64,000 nucleotides of DNA, from positions 124,001 through 188,000 of the forward strand of contig NZ_AP024845.1 in assembly GCF_020892095.1 (NCBI RefSeq), read 5' to 3'. Position numbers and translations under genes: made by a program. Numbering within the stretch: the first letter of the stretch is position 1; each line of letters starts with the position of its first letter. The notes beneath the pieces are model-generated. The model saw nothing but the letters and a program-made list of their open reading frames with translations, was not told the origin of the DNA and did not search any database. Shown here one piece after another: positions 59,271 through 64,000 of the stretch. The DNA is from Claveliimonas bilis. GTDB taxonomy: Bacteria; Bacillota; Clostridia; Lachnospirales; Lachnospiraceae.

Positions 59271-60287
59271 CTACTGCCAGCCATCTGCTCCATACATTTC
59301 CACATTATCTTTCGTGATCATATCAATGATCTCTACATAATTTTCTTTTTCATATTCTTCGCCGTTCAAAATAGCAAGCCCTACTTCCACAGCCTTTTTC
59401 CCCATATTGATCGGAGACTGTGCCGCTGTGCCTGCAATCTGTGTGTCTGATTTTTCCAGCTCTTTTTTGATATCAGGGGAACCGTCCACACCGTAAATAA
59501 TTACATCATCCATTCCAAGAAGGTTCACTGCTGTCTGCGCTCCTACCGCGATCTGATCATTTCCGCACATAATGGCTGTTACATCCGTATGTTCTTTGAG
59601 GATATTTTGCGCCACTTCCACTGACTTTTCAAATTTTCCATCTGTATTTTCTCTTGCCACAATTTCAAAACCGACCTCCGCTTTTGAAATCGCCTCCTCA
59701 AATCCTGTAATTCTCTCATTAATAGAATTTTGTGTCGGGCATTCCAGTATCAGTACTTTGCCTCCGTCCGGGCATTTCTCAATCAACGCCTCACCGCACA
59801 TACGTCCGGCTGCTTCATTGTCAGATCCCACATAGACATCTACATAATCCATTTCCTTAACCTGTGTATCTACATTGATAATGCGTACATCCGCTTCCTG
59901 AAGTTCCTGCAAAGAGGGAGTAATTTCCTCCCAATTTACCGGGCTTAAAAAAATGGCATCAATCCCTGCCTCGATCATCTCTGTGATCTGTGAAGCCTGT
60001 TTTTGGGCATCTCCTTCCGGGTCTTCGGTAATCAGTGTATTCCCTGAGCTTGTAACCGATTCGCGAATTGCATTTTCCAGCGTAATAAAATAAGGATTCT
60101 CCATATTGATTCCGCTGAAACCAAATTTGTATCCTTCTTCTTCCGCCTCTTCCTCATCTGTTTCTTCTGTATCTTCTTCCTGAACCGGATTATCTTCCGG
60201 TGTGCCCACTTGCTTCTTACATCCGGACAACATCATAATTCCCATGACAACAAGTGCCAGAAGCACTTTTATCTTGCGGTTTTTCAT
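59271..60287 (-). CDS. Sugar-binding lipoprotein, RbsB-like
   Basis: The 338-residue protein has a lipobox (MMLSGCKKQ, Cys at about 23), an acidic linker (EEDTEETDEEEAEEE), then a type I periplasmic-binding fold: YKFGFSGINMENPYFITLENAIRESV, GIDAIFLSPVNWEEITPSLQEL, VLILECPTQNSINERITGFEEAI, VTAIMCGNDQIAVGAQTAV. It would bind a sugar outside the cell. No permease or ATPase gene is nearby, so it either serves a remote transporter or a sensor kinase. Confidence 0.9.
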   Translation of the reverse strand: MKNRKIKVLLALVVMGIMMLSGCKKQVGTPEDNPVQEEDTEETDEEEAEEEGYKFGFSGINMENPYFITLENAIRESVTSSGNTLITEDPEGDAQKQASQITEMIEAGIDAIFLSPVNWEEITPSLQELQEADVRIINVDTQVKEMDYVDVYVGSDNEAAGRMCGEALIEKCPDGGKVLILECPTQNSINERITGFEEAISKAEVGFEIVARENTDGKFEKSVEVAQNILKEHTDVTAIMCGNDQIAVGAQTAVNLLGMDDVIIYGVDGSPDIKKELEKSDTQIAGTAAQSPINMGKKAVEVGLAILNGEEYEKENYVEIIDMITKDNVEMYGADGWQ

Positions 60288-60415
60288 ATATCTGTTCCTC
60301 CTTGCGAATGATTCCAGTCACATATATTTTGTATTTTACTACATTTTTTTCATTTTTACCAGCCCCAGCCATTTCCCTCTCCTTTTCCTTTCTCTTTTCA
60401 CAACATAGATTTTAC

Positions 60416-60444
60416 TTGCTTTTGTGCCGCCGCTCTGATAGAGT
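60416..60444 (+). promoter_or_regulatory. Promoter of the DUF1292 gene
   Basis: TTGCTT (60416-60421) and TAGAGT (60439-60444) are 17 nt apart, and AAGGAGAG follows close to the ATG. Confidence 0.55.
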
Positions 60445-60476
60445 AAAAACAGAAAGAATAAAGGAGAGATTTTTGT

Positions 60477-60776
60477 ATGGCTACAGAAAATATGGATGAA
60501 ATTACTGTAACACTGACTCTGGATAACGATGAAGAGATTGAATGTGCCGTTCTGACTGTCTATGAAGCCGGCGGACGCCAATATATCGCCCTTCTTCCTC
60601 TGGATGAAAACGGCGAAAGCGAGGAAGGTGATGTATACCTTTACCGTTATATTGACACAGACCCGGAAAATCCGGATCTGGAAAATATTCTTGACGATGA
60701 AGAATATGAAATCGCGGCAGATGCATTTGACGAATGGCTGGACGAGCAGGAATTTGGCGAGGAAGAGGATCTTTAA
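60477..60776 (+). CDS. DUF1292 (UPF0473, YrzB-like) protein
   Basis: The 99-residue, very acidic protein shows the DUF1292 pattern: ITLTLDNDEEIECAVLTVYEAGGRQYIALLPLDE...EGDVYLYRYIDTDPENPDLENILDDEEYEIAADAFDEWLD. Function unknown; it is common in Firmicutes. It overlaps the convergent helicase gene by 4 nt. Confidence 0.92.
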   Translation: MATENMDEITVTLTLDNDEEIECAVLTVYEAGGRQYIALLPLDENGESEEGDVYLYRYIDTDPENPDLENILDDEEYEIAADAFDEWLDEQEFGEEEDL

Positions 60777-62638
60777 TGTCTGCTTTCTCCTTCTTTCAAC
60801 AAAAGCTCTTCAACAAAACGGGAAGGACTTAGTTCCTTTCCGTTTTTCGTTTTTACATAACTGATCACCAGTTTTCTCTTTGCCCGTGTCATAGCCACAT
60901 AAAACATCCGGCGCTCCTCCTCGATCTCTTCATCAAGTTTGGCTTTTCGGTAAGGAGTGACGCCTTCATTTCCTCCGATCACAAATACCGTATCAAATTC
61001 CAGGCCTTTTGCGCCGTGCATGGTCATAAGCGCCACGCCCTGTTCCCCAGTTTGATCTTTTCTGCCTCTGCCCTTCTTCTCCTTTAACATTTGTCCGTAG
61101 TTCTCTATATAGAGAAACCACTCTTCAAAACTTTGAAATTCTTTAGATCTTTCCTGAATTTCATAGAGAATTTCAAAAAGATCTTCCTCCCGTATACGCC
61201 GGATTTTGGCATATTCTTTCAGATAGTCGTCATAGCCGATCTTCTTTCTTATATATTGTATTGCCGCATAAGGGGTTTTGTTTTCCATCATTTTAACATC
61301 CCACTCAAACTGATCGATGCGGTCCTGCATCCACCCCTTATCACAGTAAAATTTTCTCATATCCTCAAAACTTCCTCTGGAAGACTCCAAAGACTCTCTG
61401 CTTAAGTAGCGTTTCGGACAGTTCATAATATCCAGAAAATATCTTCTCTCTCTGCTTCCGGAGGCCAGTTGCAGATAACTTTTTATATTGCGGGCAATAA
61501 AGTGATCATAAATATTCTGGATATTTTCTTTCATTTCAAAGGGAATCTGGTGTTCTGCCAGCATTTCCGCAAGAATCCTGGCATCCCGGTTCGTACGGAA
61601 CAGTACTGCGATTTCTTTTGCCGGCACGCCCTGTTCCATCCTCTTTTTCACGCCCTCTATCACATACTTTCCTTCCTCCGTTACATCCAGGACTTCCTGC
61701 ACATGGACGCACTCTCCCTTTCCTGCATGAGGTTTGATCTCTTTGGAAAATCTCTGCTCATTGTGCCCGATCACTCTGAGGGCGCCGTTTAAAATATGAG
61801 CAGTGGAGCGGTAATTAACGTCCAGGAGAATCTGCCCGGCATCGGGATAGTCTCTGGAAAAACCAAGCATAATAGAAGGGTCCGCTCCCCGGAATTGATA
61901 GATCGACTGATCGTCGTCTCCTACTACAAACAGGTTATTTTCAGGAAGCGCCAGCATCTTCAAAATTTCATACTGTATTTTATTGACGTCCTGAAATTCA
62001 TCTACCAGAATATACCGGAACCTGGCCTGCCATTTTTCAAGAATATCCGGTCTGGACTTAAAAAGCTCATGGCAGAGGATCAGCATATCATCGAAATCGA
62101 TCTTGCGCATTTCCTTTCTCTTCTTTTCATACATCTGGTAGATATCTGCAAATGCTCCCGGACATACGGACGCTTTATATGTCTGAATATCCAGCCCGTT
62201 ATTTTTTACTTTTCCGATTTCTGTCAGAAGATCTCTGATAAAATCCTGTTCATCTTCCACTTCCAGCTTAAGGTCCAATTCCGGCAGAGCCAGGATCTGC
62301 CCCAAAAGTCTGCTGCTCTCTTCCCCGGTCAGAATATTTGCCGAAGTAAATCCATAAGCCCACCTTAGAATTCCGTAATAGATCCCATGAAATGTCCCGA
62401 ATGTTACAGGAGGACAGACTCCTCCCATAAGACTTTTAAATCTGTTCTGCATTTCATAGGAAGCATATCTGGTAAAAGTAATGACCAGAATTTCTTCTGG
62501 TCTTACTTTGTACCTTTTAATCAGATTTTCTATTCTTGCTGCAATGGTAAGAGTTTTCCCGGAACCGGGACCGGCAAGGACCATACATGGCCCCTGGAAA
62601 TGACAGGCTGCTTTTTGCTGTGCCTTATTCAGATGCAT
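60773..62638 (-). CDS. UvrD/Rep-family DNA helicase
   Basis: The 621-residue SF1A helicase has Q-motif LNKAQQKAACHF, Walker A LAGPGSGKTLTIAARI, motif Ia VITFTRYASYEMQNR, motif II ILVDEFQDVNKIQYEIL, motif III LFVVGDDDQSIYQFRGA, motif IV NYRSTAHIL, motif V VALMTMHGAKGLEFDTVFVIGGNEGVTP and motif VI EERRMFYVAMTRAKRKL. It is about 100 residues shorter than PcrA and lacks the PcrA C-terminal tail, so it is a second, smaller paralogue. Confidence 0.93.
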   Translation of the reverse strand: MHLNKAQQKAACHFQGPCMVLAGPGSGKTLTIAARIENLIKRYKVRPEEILVITFTRYASYEMQNRFKSLMGGVCPPVTFGTFHGIYYGILRWAYGFTSANILTGEESSRLLGQILALPELDLKLEVEDEQDFIRDLLTEIGKVKNNGLDIQTYKASVCPGAFADIYQMYEKKRKEMRKIDFDDMLILCHELFKSRPDILEKWQARFRYILVDEFQDVNKIQYEILKMLALPENNLFVVGDDDQSIYQFRGADPSIMLGFSRDYPDAGQILLDVNYRSTAHILNGALRVIGHNEQRFSKEIKPHAGKGECVHVQEVLDVTEEGKYVIEGVKKRMEQGVPAKEIAVLFRTNRDARILAEMLAEHQIPFEMKENIQNIYDHFIARNIKSYLQLASGSRERRYFLDIMNCPKRYLSRESLESSRGSFEDMRKFYCDKGWMQDRIDQFEWDVKMMENKTPYAAIQYIRKKIGYDDYLKEYAKIRRIREEDLFEILYEIQERSKEFQSFEEWFLYIENYGQMLKEKKGRGRKDQTGEQGVALMTMHGAKGLEFDTVFVIGGNEGVTPYRKAKLDEEIEEERRMFYVAMTRAKRKLVISYVKTKNGKELSPSRFVEELLLKEGESRH

Positions 62639-62641
62639 TCC

Positions 62642-64000
62642 TTACCTCGTTTCTAACAATTCAATTCCCTTACGGATCCTGCACAGGGACTCTTCTTTGC
62701 CAAGTACTTCCATAATTTCTGTCGCTCCGCCAGGCGTATTCTGCTTGCCGGACACGGCAGTTCTCACCGGCCACATTACATAGCCGTTTTTGTAACCTTT
62801 TTCTTCAATATATTTTTTCAGGGTGGCATACAGGGCGTCATTGCTGTAATCATCCTGCGCTTCCAGGATAGGAAGAACTTCTTTTAAAACTTCCAGAGAA
62901 GTCTCTTCATTTGTTTTCATTTTCTTATGGCAGTACATTGCTGTGTCATATTCCGGCAATTCTTGGAAAAAGTCTATCTGGTCTTTGATATCAGGGAAGA
63001 TTTCGATTCTGGTCTTTACAAGCGCCGCAATCTTCTTCAAATCATAATCTTTTGTGATCACTTCTTCAATATAAGGCTTTGCCATCTCATAAAACCTGTC
63101 TGCATCCATTGCTTTCAGATATTCGCCATTCATCCATTTCAGCTTTGTCATGTCAAACACAGCCGGTGACTTGCTCATATGATGATAGTCGAAGATTTTT
63201 ACCAGCTCATCCAGAGAGAAGATTTCCTGTGTTCCCTCCGGACACCATCCCAGCAGAGCCACATAATTCACGATTGCTTCTGATACAAATCCCTGATCCA
63301 GAAGATCTTCATAAGAAGAATGGCCGCAGCGTTTACTCAGCTTTTTGTGGTTTTCATCCGTAATAAGCGGGCAATGCACATAAACCGGCACTTCCCATCC
63401 GAAAGCTTCGTAAATACGATTGTATTTCGGAGCAGAGGACAGATATTCATTTCCGCGGACTACATGGGTGATTCCCATCAGATGGTCATCCACTACGTTT
63501 GCAAAATTATAAGTCGGATATCCGTCCGATTTGATCAGAATCATATCATCCAGCTCTTCATTGGGCACTGTGATGTCCCCGTATATTTCATCATGAAAGG
63601 TTGTTGTCCCTTCTGTGGGCATGTTCATGCGGATCACATATGGCTTTCCTTCCTTCAGGTTCGCTTCAATCTCTTCCTTGCTCAGATGAAGGCAGTGTTT
63701 ATCATAGACAACAATCTCTGTATTTCCGTCTTCTGACACTTTGCTTCTTAAAGACTCCAGGCGCTCTTTATCACAGAAACAGTAGTATGCATCTCCCTGC
63801 TCAATGAGCTGTTTGGCATATTTCATATAGATACCTGCAGCGTTTCTCTCGCTCTGCACATAAGGACCCACTCCTCCGTCTTTGTCCGGTCCCTCGTCAT
63901 GTACAAGTCCGGTCTTTTCCAGAGTCCGGTAAATAATTTCAAGAGCCCCTTCCATAAAACGTTCCTGGTCTGTATCCTCGATCCGAAGCATAAAGCTTCC
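62642..64000 (-). CDS. gltX: Glutamyl-tRNA synthetase, 5' end outside window
   Basis: The frame enters from the right edge with [15 protein letters not shown], so about 40 N-terminal residues including the HIGH motif are outside. Visible blocks are [68 protein letters not shown] with the KLSKR (KMSKS-type) loop, and the C-terminal anticodon-binding region. The Met at 63991 is internal, not the start. Confidence 0.96.
   Translation of the reverse strand, partial: GSFMLRIEDTDQERFMEGALEIIYRTLEKTGLVHDEGPDKDGGVGPYVQSERNAAGIYMKYAKQLIEQGDAYYCFCDKERLESLRSKVSEDGNTEIVVYDKHCLHLSKEEIEANLKEGKPYVIRMNMPTEGTTTFHDEIYGDITVPNEELDDMILIKSDGYPTYNFANVVDDHLMGITHVVRGNEYLSSAPKYNRIYEAFGWEVPVYVHCPLITDENHKKLSKRCGHSSYEDLLDQGFVSEAIVNYVALLGWCPEGTQEIFSLDELVKIFDYHHMSKSPAVFDMTKLKWMNGEYLKAMDADRFYEMAKPYIEEVITKDYDLKKIAALVKTRIEIFPDIKDQIDFFQELPEYDTAMYCHKKMKTNEETSLEVLKEVLPILEAQDDYSNDALYATLKKYIEEKGYKNGYVMWPVRTAVSGKQNTPGGATEIMEVLGKEESLCRIRKGIELLETR

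Overview
The window looks like a chromosomal segment of a Lachnospiraceae-type clostridium (Bacillota, gut anaerobe). The evidence is the ylxM-ffh-rpsP-khpA-rimM-trmD gene order, DUF975/CmpB-type and DUF6034-like proteins, a short Cys/Gly-rich protein seen in this family, YefM-YoeB, Rpn-type nucleases, and strong AGGAGG ribosome binding sites. Genus is not decided from sequence alone.

Layout. (1) 1-10.7 kb: a 5'-incomplete view of a lipoprotein gene, a YefM-YoeB toxin-antitoxin pair, then a leftward run: rplS, lepB, rbgA, lepB, rnhB, yraN, pgeF, mscS, a DUF975/CmpB membrane protein and a metallophosphoesterase. (2) 10.8-26 kb: an accessory island with Rpn nuclease genes (one split by an IS3-family element), a tyrosine recombinase, an Mrr-nuclease/STAND-type ATPase gene and a glycosyltransferase gene, a probable Kiwa (KwaA-KwaB) pair, and a pile of IS481/IS21/IS256 material. 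(3) 26-43.4 kb: one long leftward surface-glycan operon. It holds two NusG-like antiterminators, an aminotransferase, an initiating sugar transferase, three GT2 enzymes, a polymerase, a pyruvyl transferase, a KpsC-like protein, a flippase and all six enzymes for CMP-pseudaminic acid. (4) 43.7-47.4 kb: trmD, rimM, khpA, rpsP, ffh, ylxM. (5) 47.4-64 kb: a type I toxin with its antisense RNA, small proteins, truA, an ABC-F protein, trpS, luxS, a GH13-like pseudoenzyme, a sugar-binding lipoprotein, a UvrD-type helicase and the 3' part of gltX.

How it fits together. In most Firmicutes trmD is directly followed by rplS. Here about 33 kb of defence, mobile and glycan genes sits between them, so regions 2 and 3 look like insertions into a conserved ribosomal/SRP operon.

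Two DNA-inversion switches are predicted from the sequence. The first is a 272-bp segment (43386-43657) bounded by near-identical inverted repeats. It carries a consensus promoter now pointing into the glycan operon and a terminator that would point at the operon after inversion. With NusG paralogues as the first genes, this parallels Bacteroides capsule phase variation. The second is a 4.6-kb cassette (16137-20777) bounded by a perfect 20-bp inverted repeat, lying beside a tyrosine recombinase gene. It holds two inward-facing genes that meet stop-to-stop, the Mrr-STAND gene and a glycosyltransferase, so inversion would swap which gene lies behind each outside promoter. This second switch is the strongest candidate for something undescribed.
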